Notes under the pieces: generated by a model
Told to the model about the DNA's origin: nothing
The model's database searches: none
Seen by the model: the letters and a program-made list of their open reading frames with translations, nothing else
Program-made: the position numbers and the translations under genes
Assembly (NCBI GenBank): GCA_947165045.1
Contig: CAMUYW010000014.1
Span: 1-58,250, forward strand
Direction of reading: 5' to 3'
Source: an uncultured Fibrobacter sp.
GTDB lineage: Bacteria; Fibrobacterota; Fibrobacteria; Fibrobacterales; Fibrobacteraceae
DNA: 58,250 nucleotides
Shown: positions 18,065-25,464 of the stretch, piece after piece
Layout of the letters: every line of letters begins with the position of its first letter
Position numbering within the stretch: the stretch's first letter is position 1

Positions 18065-18865
18065 CTAGTAAGTAAATATTGTTTCTGGATCCTGCGGTAT
18101 ATTGTTCTTTGTAATGGAGTAATGTAAGTGTGGACCACTTGTGTTGCCGGTTTCTCCAATATAGCCGATAATATCGCCTTTAGTAACGTTGGCACCTTTC
18201 CGAGTTCTTATTGTCTTGAGGTGAGAATAAGAAGATTTGTATCCGTTTTGGTGGTCAATGACGACAGTGTTGCCAAGGTCACCGCTGTTTCCGGCGAACG
18301 TGACTTTTCCACTTCCGGATGCAAAGACCGGATTACCCTTGCGAGCGGAAATGTCGATACCCAGGTGCTTGTTTTCGTATGAGAATTTTTTGCTGATAAT
18401 ACCGACAGCTGGTATCACGTTAGGAATTCTTTCCAGTCGGATTTTTTCGTCTGTGGTAAGCCAGTTGTGAATTCCTTCAAAGTCAATGCTGTTCTTTTGA
18501 GACGGCACATGTGCAAAACGGTTGCGTTCGATAATGCTATTGATTTTGTTGGAGTCGTTTTCGAGGAATGTCTCGAAAATATTCTGGATTCGATTTTCCA
18601 TGATCCATAGTGAATCGAGTCGCGAAAAGAGCTCTTCGTAGTTTGCATTCTGCTTTACGAGCTGCGCATTGTGGACACGCATTTTTTCGTAATTTGCAAG
18701 TGTCTTGTTGATTTTTGCAATGTGGAAAATGAATATAATGAGAATAATGCCGACGATGATAAGACCGATGTTGAACAAGATAAATTGCTTGCTCGAAATA
18801 CGGTACTTTTTTACGCCGTACGGATTTTCCGGAATAATCTGTATAGTGTAATACTTGCGACTCAC
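18065..18865 (-). CDS. M23 (LytM) family cell-wall endopeptidase
   Basis: A 266-residue membrane-anchored peptidase. One membrane helix lies at about 28-50 and a helical/coiled stretch at about 50-115. The M23 domain is at about 150-262. Zinc and catalytic residues are in place: H167-x3-D171 (HLGID), H215 (SHL) and H246-x-H248 (HLHY). It should cleave peptidoglycan cross-links. It is co-transcribed with the bactofilin gene and downstream of parB, linking wall shape to the segregation cluster. Confidence 0.92.
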   Translation of the reverse strand: MSRKYYTIQIIPENPYGVKKYRISSKQFILFNIGLIIVGIILIIFIFHIAKINKTLANYEKMRVHNAQLVKQNANYEELFSRLDSLWIMENRIQNIFETFLENDSNKINSIIERNRFAHVPSQKNSIDFEGIHNWLTTDEKIRLERIPNVIPAVGIISKKFSYENKHLGIDISARKGNPVFASGSGKVTFAGNSGDLGNTVVIDHQNGYKSSYSHLKTIRTRKGANVTKGDIIGYIGETGNTSGPHLHYSITKNNIPQDPETIFTY

Positions 18866-18875
18866 AATTTTACCA

Positions 18876-19883
18876 TTAACGGTTTTCCATGATTTCCTGG
18901 ATACGGTTCAAGTCATCCATGGAATAATAGTTAATAACAATAGTACCCTTGGATTGATCCTTGGCATTCGGGTTCAATGCGACCTTCGTTCCGAAGAATG
19001 TTTCAAGGCGGGATTCAAACTGCTTCATATCGGCACTGAGTTCCACCTTCGGTTTGGGTTCGGATTCGATGCCATGAACTTCTGGTGGGAGCTCTTCTTC
19101 TGTTACTTCGGCAGTATTGGCTTCAGGTTCTTGAGCCTGTTGGTTGTTCGAAGCATTTTTATTTTCGAACGGGTCTTCGCCACGGCTGATAGCTTCAATC
19201 TGGCGGACGTTCAAACCTTCAGCAATGATGCGCTGTGCAAGTGCTTCGGGGTCTGCAATTTTGTCACTGCAAAGTGCACGTGCGGCACCGCCCGAAATTT
19301 TTCCTTCTTGAATCCAAGCTTGAACTTGATTCGGGAGTTTCAAAAGACGAAGTGCGTTTGTAATAGCGGAACGGGACTTGCCCACCGTTTTTGCGAGATC
19401 TTCGTGCGTGTAGTTGTGGTTGTCGATCAACTGTTGATAAGATTGAGCGACTTCAATCGGATTCAAGTCCACGCGCTGAATGTTCTCGATCAAGGCCCAT
19501 TCGCTCATGGTCTTGTCGTCGAGATTGTCGTAAATTTGTGCCTTGATGGTTCGGCAGTTAGCGAGTTTCGATGCGCGGGTACGACGTTCACCACTGATAA
19601 TCTGGTAACGGTCGCCTACCTTGCGGACAGCGATCGGCTGGATAAGGCCATGCTTTTCGATAGTCTCGGCAAGTTCGACGAGTTCATCGTCATCGAAAAA
19701 TTTGCGTGGTTGGAACGGGTTCGGGTCGATTAAGTCGATGTTGATTTCGACGATTTTCTGATTGTCCGCTGTTGTGTTATCAGGAGCTGCTGAATTGTGA
19801 ATAGCGTTGTCGACAGAATTGCCGAGAACATCGTGTGCTTTGAAAATTGCTGAAAGACCGCGACCAAGTGCTTGTTTACCCAT
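18876..19883 (-). CDS. parB: Chromosome partitioning protein ParB
   Basis: A 335-residue ParB/Spo0J, the CTP-dependent clamp that loads at parS sites. The N-terminal nuclease-like CTPase domain has DPNPFQPRKFF, ETIEKHGLIQPIAVRKV and SGERRTRASKLA. The helix-turn-helix region includes THEDLAKTVGKSRSAITNALRLLKLP. An acidic, Glu-rich insertion at about 240-285 precedes the C-terminal dimer domain. Candidate binding sites with the core GTTTCACGTGAAAC lie 3-6 kb away in this window. Confidence 0.95.
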   Translation of the reverse strand: MGKQALGRGLSAIFKAHDVLGNSVDNAIHNSAAPDNTTADNQKIVEINIDLIDPNPFQPRKFFDDDELVELAETIEKHGLIQPIAVRKVGDRYQIISGERRTRASKLANCRTIKAQIYDNLDDKTMSEWALIENIQRVDLNPIEVAQSYQQLIDNHNYTHEDLAKTVGKSRSAITNALRLLKLPNQVQAWIQEGKISGGAARALCSDKIADPEALAQRIIAEGLNVRQIEAISRGEDPFENKNASNNQQAQEPEANTAEVTEEELPPEVHGIESEPKPKVELSADMKQFESRLETFFGTKVALNPNAKDQSKGTIVINYYSMDDLNRIQEIMENR

Positions 19884-19917
19884 TTTTAAGTTCCTATTAA
19901 AGTCGTTTTTTCACATT

Positions 19918-20042
19918 GTCACCCCGGAATTAGTGCCGGGGTCAACTTTTTTGTTATCCTATTTCGTCATTCTGAACGAAGTGAAGAATCCAGTAGTTTT
20001 TTAAGTGACTGGATGCTTCGTCCTTTTGGACTCAGCATGACA
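19918..20042. repeat. Cluster of palindromic intergenic repeats between parA and parB
   Basis: The hairpin ACCCCGG/CCGGGGT (19921-19942) is followed by GTCATTCTGAACGAAGTG (from 19966) and an inverted GGATGC...CAGCATGAC end. It belongs to the same repeat families found elsewhere in the window. It separates parA from parB, which are otherwise on one strand. Confidence 0.75.
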
Positions 20043-20052
20043 TAATCAGTTA

Positions 20053-20835
20053 CTATCCCTTATTCAGAATCTCCTCGGCGAGTTTCATGTATGCTTGTGA
20101 ACCAGTACTCTGAACATCGTAAAGAATGACCGGCTTACCATGAGATGGAGCTTCGCTCAATTTGACGTTGCGCGGAATCATTGTCTGGAAAACAGTGTCG
20201 CTCAAGTTTTCACGAACTTCTTCGGCCACCTGCTTCGAAAGGCTCAAACGAGAATCGTACATCGTGAGTAGGGCGCCTTCGATTTTCAAGCTGGAGTTCA
20301 GATTCTTTTGAACTTCGCGAATGGTCTTGAAAAGTTCAGTCATACCTTGCAGAGCATAATATTCACATTGTACCGGAATAAGAACGCTTGTTGCAGCGGT
20401 AAGTGTATTAATTGTGAGCAAGTTCAAGCTTGGAGGAGCATCAATAATGATGAAATCGAATTCCTGCTTGAGAACGTTCATCACGCGTTCAAGTCGGCGT
20501 TCGCGGCTCATGGCGTTGACAAGTTCAATTTCCATGACAGCGAGATCAGGTCCAGAAGTGATGACCTTCAAATATTCAAGCGATGTATCCAAGATGGCCG
20601 GCTTGATATTTTCGAGTGTGAGGTTGTCCGGATTACCAGCCATGTCCAAAATTTCGTGGATATCCATGTCCTGGGATTCCATGAAACCGAGACCCTGCGA
20701 GGCGTTACCCTGCGGATCCATGTCTAAAAGAAGAGTCTTCTTTTCAAGGGCTGCAAAACTGGCGGCCAAGTTTACGGCCGTTGTAGTTTTACCGACGCCA
20801 CCTTTTTGGTTGCATATGGCGATAATTTTACTCAT
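20053..20835 (-). CDS. parA: Chromosome partitioning ATPase ParA (Soj)
   Basis: A 260-residue Walker-type ATPase that moves ParB-parS complexes. The deviant Walker A is KGGVGKTT at 10-17, with the A' region LLDMDPQGNAS and Walker B DFIIIDAPPSL. The length is that of chromosomal Soj without an N-terminal DNA-binding extension. Its ATG overlaps the end of rsmG by eight bases (ATGAGTAA), so the two are probably translated together. Confidence 0.96.
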   Translation of the reverse strand: MSKIIAICNQKGGVGKTTTAVNLAASFAALEKKTLLLDMDPQGNASQGLGFMESQDMDIHEILDMAGNPDNLTLENIKPAILDTSLEYLKVITSGPDLAVMEIELVNAMSRERRLERVMNVLKQEFDFIIIDAPPSLNLLTINTLTAATSVLIPVQCEYYALQGMTELFKTIREVQKNLNSSLKIEGALLTMYDSRLSLSKQVAEEVRENLSDTVFQTMIPRNVKLSEAPSHGKPVILYDVQSTGSQAYMKLAEEILNKG

Positions 20836-21475
20836 TATTACCTCGGGTGACTAAAGCGTACACCTGTTCTTCTTCTGGAAGTTCATACTTCTGGATATGC
20901 ACTTTCGGATCGTTTTCCAAATGGGCAATATTGTTGAAGCTCTTCAGCGTGACAAAAGTTCCGCCGTGCTTGAGACCTGCCTGGGCTCGTTCCCAGTCGT
21001 TTTCGAAAGTCGAGAGGGCGCGGCAGCTGATAAAGTCAAGGTCTGTAAGACCGGAAGTTTCGAAGCGCTTGCCGACAACGGTCAAGTTATCCAGGTGAAG
21101 TTTTTCCTTGACCATCTGCATAAAGTTCACGCGCATGTGGCGTGGTTCGACAGCAAAAAACTGAACATTTGGCATTGCAATCGCAAGCGGGAAAACTGGG
21201 CACCCTGCCCCCGCACCCATATCCGCCCATTTAACAGATGAGAGTGTAATTTCCTTGCCTATATATATATACGGAACGAGGGAGTCGGCGATGTGTCTGG
21301 ACAGGAACTTTCCAGCATCCTTGGCGGAAATCAAGTTCCCGAATTCCTTAGTATCAACAACCAAGTCTGCAAATTGGTAGAGTTTGCCAAGAGTCTCTTC
21401 GGACAATTGTACACCATGTTCTGCCAAGAACTGGTTCAAGAGATTCTTCTGTTCAGTGTTATCTTTATAACTCAA
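20828..21475 (-). CDS. rsmG: 16S rRNA (guanine-N7) methyltransferase RsmG (GidB)
   Basis: A 215-residue SAM-dependent enzyme that methylates 16S rRNA G527. The SAM-binding motif is ADMGAGAGCPVFPLAI, followed by the acidic strand FFAVEPRHMRVNFM and the RALSTF catalytic-region motif. The order rsmG-parA-parB is typical of the neighbourhood of bacterial replication origins. Confidence 0.94.
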   Translation of the reverse strand: MSYKDNTEQKNLLNQFLAEHGVQLSEETLGKLYQFADLVVDTKEFGNLISAKDAGKFLSRHIADSLVPYIYIGKEITLSSVKWADMGAGAGCPVFPLAIAMPNVQFFAVEPRHMRVNFMQMVKEKLHLDNLTVVGKRFETSGLTDLDFISCRALSTFENDWERAQAGLKHGGTFVTLKSFNNIAHLENDPKVHIQKYELPEEEQVYALVTRGNNE

Positions 21476-21488
21476 TTTTACTCACATT

Positions 21489-21563
21489 GTCATCCCGGCC
21501 TCAGTGCCGGAATCGCTTTTTTGAACATTACTGTCATCCTGAGTGGAATCGAAGGATCCAGTT
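21489..21563. repeat. Interspersed intergenic repeats upstream of rsmG
   Basis: Two units: GTCATCCCGG...CCGGAATC (hairpin) and GTCATCCTGAGTGGAATCGAAGGATCCAG split as flank-variable core-flank. They match the repeat families at 19.9, 26.5, 27.8 and 38.1 kb. Confidence 0.75.
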
Positions 21564-21574
21564 AAGTTCTTTTG

Positions 21575-21681
21575 CATGTTTGGACTATATCTTCGATATA
21601 GTCCTACACTCTTCGGCTAGCAAATGAAAATACACAAGTGTATTTTCGCTTTCTAGCCTCGATTGTGTTTCATGTGAAACA
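21575..21681 (+). repeat. parS-linked double-hairpin element, copy A
   Basis: It starts CATGTTTGGAC. Hairpin 1 has 10-bp arms at 21582-21591 and 21595-21604, then TACA. Hairpin 2 is the composite GGCTAG/CTAGCC (21615-21620, 21653-21658) enclosing GAAAATACAC/GTGTATTTTC. The near-parS sequence TGTTTCATGTGAAACA at 21666-21681 ends the element. The same order of parts occurs twice more at 23.0-23.2 kb. Confidence 0.7.
21666..21681. promoter_or_regulatory. parS: Near-consensus parS site
   Basis: TGTTTCATGTGAAACA differs from the ParB-binding consensus TGTTTCACGTGAAACA at one position (T for C at the centre). It lies upstream of rsmG-parA-parB. Confidence 0.65.
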
Positions 21682-21855
21682 TTCTGTATTTAACTATAGT
21701 GTTTCATCCGCATTGAAATTTAGCATAACTTTTTTAGAAAACAAACAACAGACTCCCCCACAATAAAACTTTTATAAAATATATGTTGATAACATTTTGA
21801 TAAATGTTGAAATGTTGTTAAGGCGAGCGTTGCAAAAAGTATGCAAGCGTTTTTT
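21682..21855. other. AT-rich gap between the near-parS site and the 248-residue protein gene
   Basis: These 174 bases lie just right of the near-parS site at 21666-21681 and left of the end of the next minus-strand gene. There is no gene, but there are repeated TGTTGA words, including TGTTGATAA at about 21783-21791, and A/T-rich tracts. The last bases are the 3' end region of the minus-strand gene that stops at 21856. Confidence 0.4.
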
Positions 21856-22602
21856 TTAGTTCCTTTTTTTATCCGCGTTTTGCCAATGACGGGGTGATTC
21901 TATGGGGATAGGTAACGTAATTATTTTCACGAACCATCCGACGTTTCGCTGCTTATTTGTGATTTCAAAAGAAGCACCTGCCGTCACTTGAGCGAATAAA
22001 AGACCGAATTGAATTCCGACTTCTTCGACGAATCCGAATTCTTTGAGTGAAGAATGGGATTTATTGTCTTTATCTTCGACTCTAAGAAACCATTCTATAG
22101 CGTGACTTTCGGCGAGGGATACTCCAGCAAGATTGTTACCCCATAACACATATTTTGTTTGTCCTGATGTGAGCCATAGGGTACTGAATGCAATTTTGCC
22201 AAATGTTGTTTCTATTGAATCGGCTATACTGAGAAGAGGTAATCCTAATAAAGATGCAACTATACTTCCGATTGATGCTTCATAGATTTCCTTTCCGTCT
22301 TCAGTTCTATTTAGCCTACGATCGAACCGTAAAAATGTGTGATCTATAAGTAATCGATCAATGCCGAATAGTTTGCTTCCCATGTTAATGGCACTTATAC
22401 AAAGAACATCGACTTCAAATCTTTTTGTGGATGTATAACCTGCCCCACCTAGAAATAAAACGCTGAAGGGGTTGTATTTATTTTCGTAAAATATGTTCAA
22501 ATCTGTGGAAGTGGTATCCTGCACGGAATCTTCCAATGCAGATATTTTTGCAAAAGCAAAAGAAGCAAAAATAAGGAATAATGCAAGGGCGTTTTTAAAC
22601 AT
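21856..22602 (-). CDS. Secreted protein of unknown function
   Basis: A 248-residue protein with a signal peptide (MFKNALALFLIFASFAFA). The mature part has alternating hydrophobic stretches (FSVLFLGGAGYTST, IGSIVASLLGLPLLS, GIQFGLLFAQVTAGASFEI) that could be beta strands or short membrane segments of an envelope protein. No family was recognised. It starts three bases after the stop of the VOC gene, so it is probably co-transcribed with it. Confidence 0.65.
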   Translation of the reverse strand: MFKNALALFLIFASFAFAKISALEDSVQDTTSTDLNIFYENKYNPFSVLFLGGAGYTSTKRFEVDVLCISAINMGSKLFGIDRLLIDHTFLRFDRRLNRTEDGKEIYEASIGSIVASLLGLPLLSIADSIETTFGKIAFSTLWLTSGQTKYVLWGNNLAGVSLAESHAIEWFLRVEDKDNKSHSSLKEFGFVEEVGIQFGLLFAQVTAGASFEITNKQRNVGWFVKIITLPIPIESPRHWQNADKKRN

Positions 22603-22605
22603 CTT

Positions 22606-22974
22606 CTAAACTGTAATCTCTATTCTATTTCCTTCGGGGTCGAGGACTACACTTTCGTAATACCCATCGCCAGTAGTTCTCGGTTGCCCGACTATGGTGA
22701 TACCGTCATCGGACATCTGTTGGGTGAGATGGTCTACCTTTTCTTTTGAACCGACAGAAAAGGCAATATGAAATTGTTCCACGTGGAACAATTTCATATC
22801 TGGGCTGTGCATTATTTCTAAACGGGCGCCGTCTTCGAAGGTTATGAATCGACTGGTGAATTGTTTTGCCGGATTATGGTAGAGTGGCTGGACTACCCCA
22901 CCAAAATACTTTCGGTAGAACTCGCACACCCTATCGATGTCTTTTACCCAAATCGCAACATGTTCAATCTTCAT
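22606..22974 (-). CDS. VOC (glyoxalase/bleomycin-resistance) family protein
   Basis: A 122-residue single-domain VOC metalloenzyme-type protein with the MKIEHVAIWVKDIDRVCEFYRKYFG start (His5 as metal ligand). RLEIMHS follows in the first half, and VLDPEGNRIEI, with the last Glu ligand, at the end. It is similar to lactoylglutathione-lyase-like proteins; the reaction is unknown. Its coding DNA contains a perfect 34-bp palindrome with a parS-like core at 22766-22799. Confidence 0.88.
   Translation of the reverse strand: MKIEHVAIWVKDIDRVCEFYRKYFGGVVQPLYHNPAKQFTSRFITFEDGARLEIMHSPDMKLFHVEQFHIAFSVGSKEKVDHLTQQMSDDGITIVGQPRTTGDGYYESVVLDPEGNRIEITV
22766..22799. promoter_or_regulatory. parS: 34-bp perfect palindrome with parS-like core inside the VOC gene
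   Basis: Arms ATATGAAATTGTTCCAC and GTGGAACAATTTCATAT meet without a spacer. The central TGTTCCACGTGGAACA (22775-22790) is a symmetric variant of parS. It lies within codons for KLFHVEQFH on the minus strand, so coding and binding functions overlap. Confidence 0.6.
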
Positions 22975-23029
22975 AAAACCTCTATATTCAATATACCTAA
23001 ATAGATTAAAAAAATCCGAATAAATCGGA

Positions 23030-23128
23030 ATGTTGGGACACTTCGTGTCCTACATGCCCATGCTCGGTCATGCCGGTGAGCGAGCTCCCCGTCGCGACTC
23101 TCACCCTGCGTATGTTTCACGTGAAACA
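23030..23128 (+). repeat. parS-linked double-hairpin element, copy B
   Basis: ATGTTGGGACAC begins hairpin 1 (GGACAC/GTGTCC at 23036-23041 and 23045-23050), then TACATG. Hairpin 2 is CTCGGTCA/TGAGCGAG (23063-23070, 23077-23084, one mismatch). The element ends in the parS at 23113-23128. Confidence 0.65.
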
Positions 23129-23144
23129 TACGCAGGGTGAGAGT
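23097..23144. promoter_or_regulatory. parS: 48-bp perfect palindrome with consensus parS at its centre
   Basis: Arms of 24 bases (from ACTCTCACCCTGCG to TTTCAC, and the exact reverse complement) meet at 23120/23121. The central TGTTTCACGTGAAACA (23113-23128) equals the parS consensus. No T-tract follows, so it is not an ordinary terminator. Confidence 0.88.
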
Positions 23145-23216
23145 AGCAGCCACACTTGTGTGGACATTACCGAACCCCAGTATGTAGGACTACGATGTAA
23201 TCGTAGTCCAAACATG
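23113..23216 (-). repeat. parS-linked double-hairpin element, copy C
   Basis: Read on the minus strand, it starts CATGTTTGGAC. Hairpin 1 has 10-bp arms (23200-23209 and 23187-23196), then TACATA. Hairpin 2 is CCACAC/GTGTGG (23150-23163). It ends in the shared parS. It mirrors copy B around the parS dyad. Confidence 0.65.
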
Positions 23217-23254
23217 ATTTTGATATCGTCAAAGTCCCAACATGAGCGGAAATA

Positions 23255-24070
23255 TTACTTCAACACTTTTACGGTGTATTTCCCTTTGGCGGGTCTGCCG
23301 AGGAGGTCAAATGGTTTTGCTTTCTGGCGTTTAAAAGTCGGACGAGTTTTGCGAGTGATGATCGAAGTGGTTTTATCGTCGGGTATGTAGAATGCCATGA
23401 AAGTGCTTTGATATCCTCCCGGCATAGTTTCGGTTTCTATTAGAGTGTCTCCCCTCATTTTGAATTCGTATATTGCCTCTATATCTTCGTAGTTATCCCC
23501 TGTCATCATGTAGCATTTATTTTCGTCAGCTGAATCAAGAAATGTTATATAGTTCAGTTTGCCATTGTTTGCAGATTTATAAATGGTATCGTTGCGGAGG
23601 ATGGATATGTCTTCGTAGATAGAACGGACTTCTCCGGTTTCCGAGTCAATGTATTTGGTGACATGATTGACGGAATCTTTTCCATCATATATTAGATTTT
23701 CTGTACTTATGGTTTTACCTGTATAGAAATATCTTACGATGTTCCCTTCTAGGGTGATTTCTAAATTAGAGTCTGATGAATCGCTTGGTCTATAAACAGT
23801 GATTTCCCATTCGTCTGAATTGTGTTTTTTCCTGTATGTGATGGCACTGTCATATTGATCAACTGTCCAATAATATTTGGTAATCTCATATTCTGTTGAA
23901 TGCTGTGTATTGCGATATTGAATGAATACGCTATCTGATTTCATTCCTTTGGCAACTCCGTCAATTAGATTTGCTTTTTCATGAATATCGAAGAGATAAC
24001 GGGTGCAGTTGATTGCGAATGCGTTTAGTGTCGTGATGATAAAAATGGATGTGATGATGAGTTTTCTCAT
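23255..24070 (-). CDS. Secreted protein with a T9SS-like C-terminal end
   Basis: A 271-residue protein with a signal peptide (about 1-19, LNAFA). The body is beta-rich and polar (repeated YDGKDSVNHVTKYID-type strands) and resembles wall- or surface-exposed repeat proteins. The end PFDLLGRPAKGKYTVKVLK resembles the final strands of type IX secretion sorting domains (GR...G-x-Y-x-V-K). No enzyme motif was found. It is transcribed away from the macro-domain gene at 24183. Confidence 0.65.
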   Translation of the reverse strand: MRKLIITSIFIITTLNAFAINCTRYLFDIHEKANLIDGVAKGMKSDSVFIQYRNTQHSTEYEITKYYWTVDQYDSAITYRKKHNSDEWEITVYRPSDSSDSNLEITLEGNIVRYFYTGKTISTENLIYDGKDSVNHVTKYIDSETGEVRSIYEDISILRNDTIYKSANNGKLNYITFLDSADENKCYMMTGDNYEDIEAIYEFKMRGDTLIETETMPGGYQSTFMAFYIPDDKTTSIITRKTRPTFKRQKAKPFDLLGRPAKGKYTVKVLK

Positions 24071-24182
24071 GAATTTGCTCCCTTAAAACCCGTGTTTTCG
24101 GACTAGAGGAAATATACTAATTGTGTCCGTTGTTTTGTTTATAAGAATAGGAATGTTTTATATTTGATGACATGGAGGTCTT

Positions 24183-24680
24183 ATGATAGAAGTTGAAGTT
24201 ATCCAGGGTGATATCACCAAGCTGAATGTCGATGCAATTGTGAATGCGGCGAACTGTTCGCTATTAGGTGGCGGCGGTGTCGATGGAGCGATTCATCGTG
24301 CGGCAGGTCCGGAACTTTTGCAGGCATGCATTCCTTTGAACGGTTGCAAGACGGGGCAGGCGAAGATTACTCCGGGCTTTAGACTTCCGGCGAAGTTTGT
24401 TATTCACACTCCGGGGCCGATTTACGAAGATGGCAAACATGGTGAACCGGAACTTTTGGAATCGTGCTATAAAAATTGCCTTGCACTTGCCGAAGAAAAC
24501 GGCTGCGAGACCGTCGCCTTCCCTGCTATTTCCACTGGTGTTTATGGCTACCCCTGGAGAGAGGCTACCGAAATTGCGGTTCGAACAGTTCGCGAGTTCC
24601 CGGCTAAGACTGTTAAGAAGGTTATCTTCTGCTGCTTCAGTGCACAGATGGAAAAGATTTATCGAGATGTTTTAAAATAA
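24183..24680 (+). CDS. Macro-domain ADP-ribose hydrolase (YmdB type)
   Basis: A 165-residue single macro domain. [34 protein letters not shown] is the classical N-terminal ADP-ribose-binding motif, written here in parts: GDIT at 9-12, VNAANCS, and the [10 protein letters not shown] loop. The catalytic-loop STGVYGYPW follows at about 118-126. It should remove ADP-ribose or O-acetyl groups from ADP-ribose derivatives. It is the first plus-strand gene right of the strand-switch point. Confidence 0.93.
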   Translation: MIEVEVIQGDITKLNVDAIVNAANCSLLGGGGVDGAIHRAAGPELLQACIPLNGCKTGQAKITPGFRLPAKFVIHTPGPIYEDGKHGEPELLESCYKNCLALAEENGCETVAFPAISTGVYGYPWREATEIAVRTVREFPAKTVKKVIFCCFSAQMEKIYRDVLK

Positions 24681-24699
24681 GTGTGATTTTTACGTATGC

Positions 24700-24738
24700 G
24701 TCATTCTCGACCAACGGGAGGGAATCCATACGGTTAGC
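24700..24738. repeat. Interspersed repeat unit
   Basis: GTCATTCTCGACCAA...GGGAGGGAATCC, the same unit as at 38193-38232 in the opposite orientation. Confidence 0.7.
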
Positions 24739-24845
24739 GTCTCAAGTGCATTTTTTTGCTATTTGTCAGCATTGTTACATAACCATCTCGTTGTTGAGTT
24801 GATTATTTTTATATTGTCTTTTAGAATTTCATTAAGGAGTATATA

Positions 24846-25244
24846 ATGGAAGAAGTCAAAAACTTTATCAAGGAATGCGGCGCCTATTTCCTGGCGACAG
24901 TTGACGGCGATGAACCTAAAGTGCGTCCGTTTGGCACCATCGAAATTTTCGAAGGCAAGCTCTACATTCAGACAGGCAAGTCCAAGAACGTTTCGAAGCA
25001 AATCCAGAAGAACGGCAAGGTGCAACTTTGCGCCATGAACAAGACTTGCAATAAGTGGCTCCGCCTTTCCGGAACGCTCGTTCGTGATGATCGCCGCGAA
25101 CCGAAAGTCCATATGCTCGAAGCCTATCCTGAGCTCAAGCGCATGTATTCCGCTGATGATCCGAACACCGAAGTCCTCTATTTCAAGGATGCAACGGCAA
25201 CATTCTGCAGCTTCACTGAACCTCCACGTACTGTGAAGTTTTAG
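24846..25244 (+). CDS. Pyridoxamine 5'-phosphate oxidase family (split-barrel flavin) protein
   Basis: A 132-residue split-barrel protein. FIKECGAYFLATVDGDEPKVRPFG at the N-terminus and LYIQTGKSKNVSKQIQKNGKVQLCAM match small PPOX/general-stress-type FMN proteins. It is too short to be true PdxH. AAGGAG at 24834-24839 gives a strong start. It ends with the parS-bearing terminator at 25280-25311. Confidence 0.88.
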   Translation: MEEVKNFIKECGAYFLATVDGDEPKVRPFGTIEIFEGKLYIQTGKSKNVSKQIQKNGKVQLCAMNKTCNKWLRLSGTLVRDDRREPKVHMLEAYPELKRMYSADDPNTEVLYFKDATATFCSFTEPPRTVKF

Positions 25245-25279
25245 CTGATTGTTGAAAAGTTCGAAAGAATTTATAAACG

Positions 25280-25311
25280 CCGGGTTTCACGTGAAACCCG
25301 GTTCTTTTTTA
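25280..25311 (+). terminator. Terminator whose stem is a parS core
   Basis: The perfect 11-bp arms CCGGGTTTCAC/GTGAAACCCGG (25280-25301) are followed by TTCTTTTTT, 35 bases after the stop of the flavin-protein gene. The central GTTTCACGTGAAAC is the parS core, so one sequence may serve both roles. Confidence 0.8.
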
Positions 25312-25448
25312 TTTGTGGATAATTACATTTTGAAGACTGTTAATAAAATGGAGTTGATTTATAAACATATATAGATGAATGAAAATCAAAGCGATGATAT
25401 CATTAAATTTTTGTTGATAGCTTTTATTTATATTTTTCCACTAAAACA

Positions 25449-25464
25449 TGTTTCACGTGAAACA
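25449..25464. promoter_or_regulatory. parS: Consensus parS site
   Basis: TGTTTCACGTGAAACA, a perfect match to the ParB-binding consensus, in non-coding DNA beside DnaA-like boxes. Confidence 0.9.

Larger units (their letters stand above)
22975..23254. other. Gene-free region with a large inverted repeat around parS
   Basis: This 280-bp gap carries two inverted copies of a double-hairpin element that share one parS dyad. Short open frames on both strands here encode the same peptide because of the palindrome and are not real genes. Confidence 0.7.

Noticed and set aside
22971..23390. Two small open frames on opposite strands that share the peptide TLRMFHVKHTQGES
   Set aside because: The shared peptide results from the 48-bp perfect palindrome being read on both strands. 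There is no ribosome binding site or coding signature, so neither is a gene.
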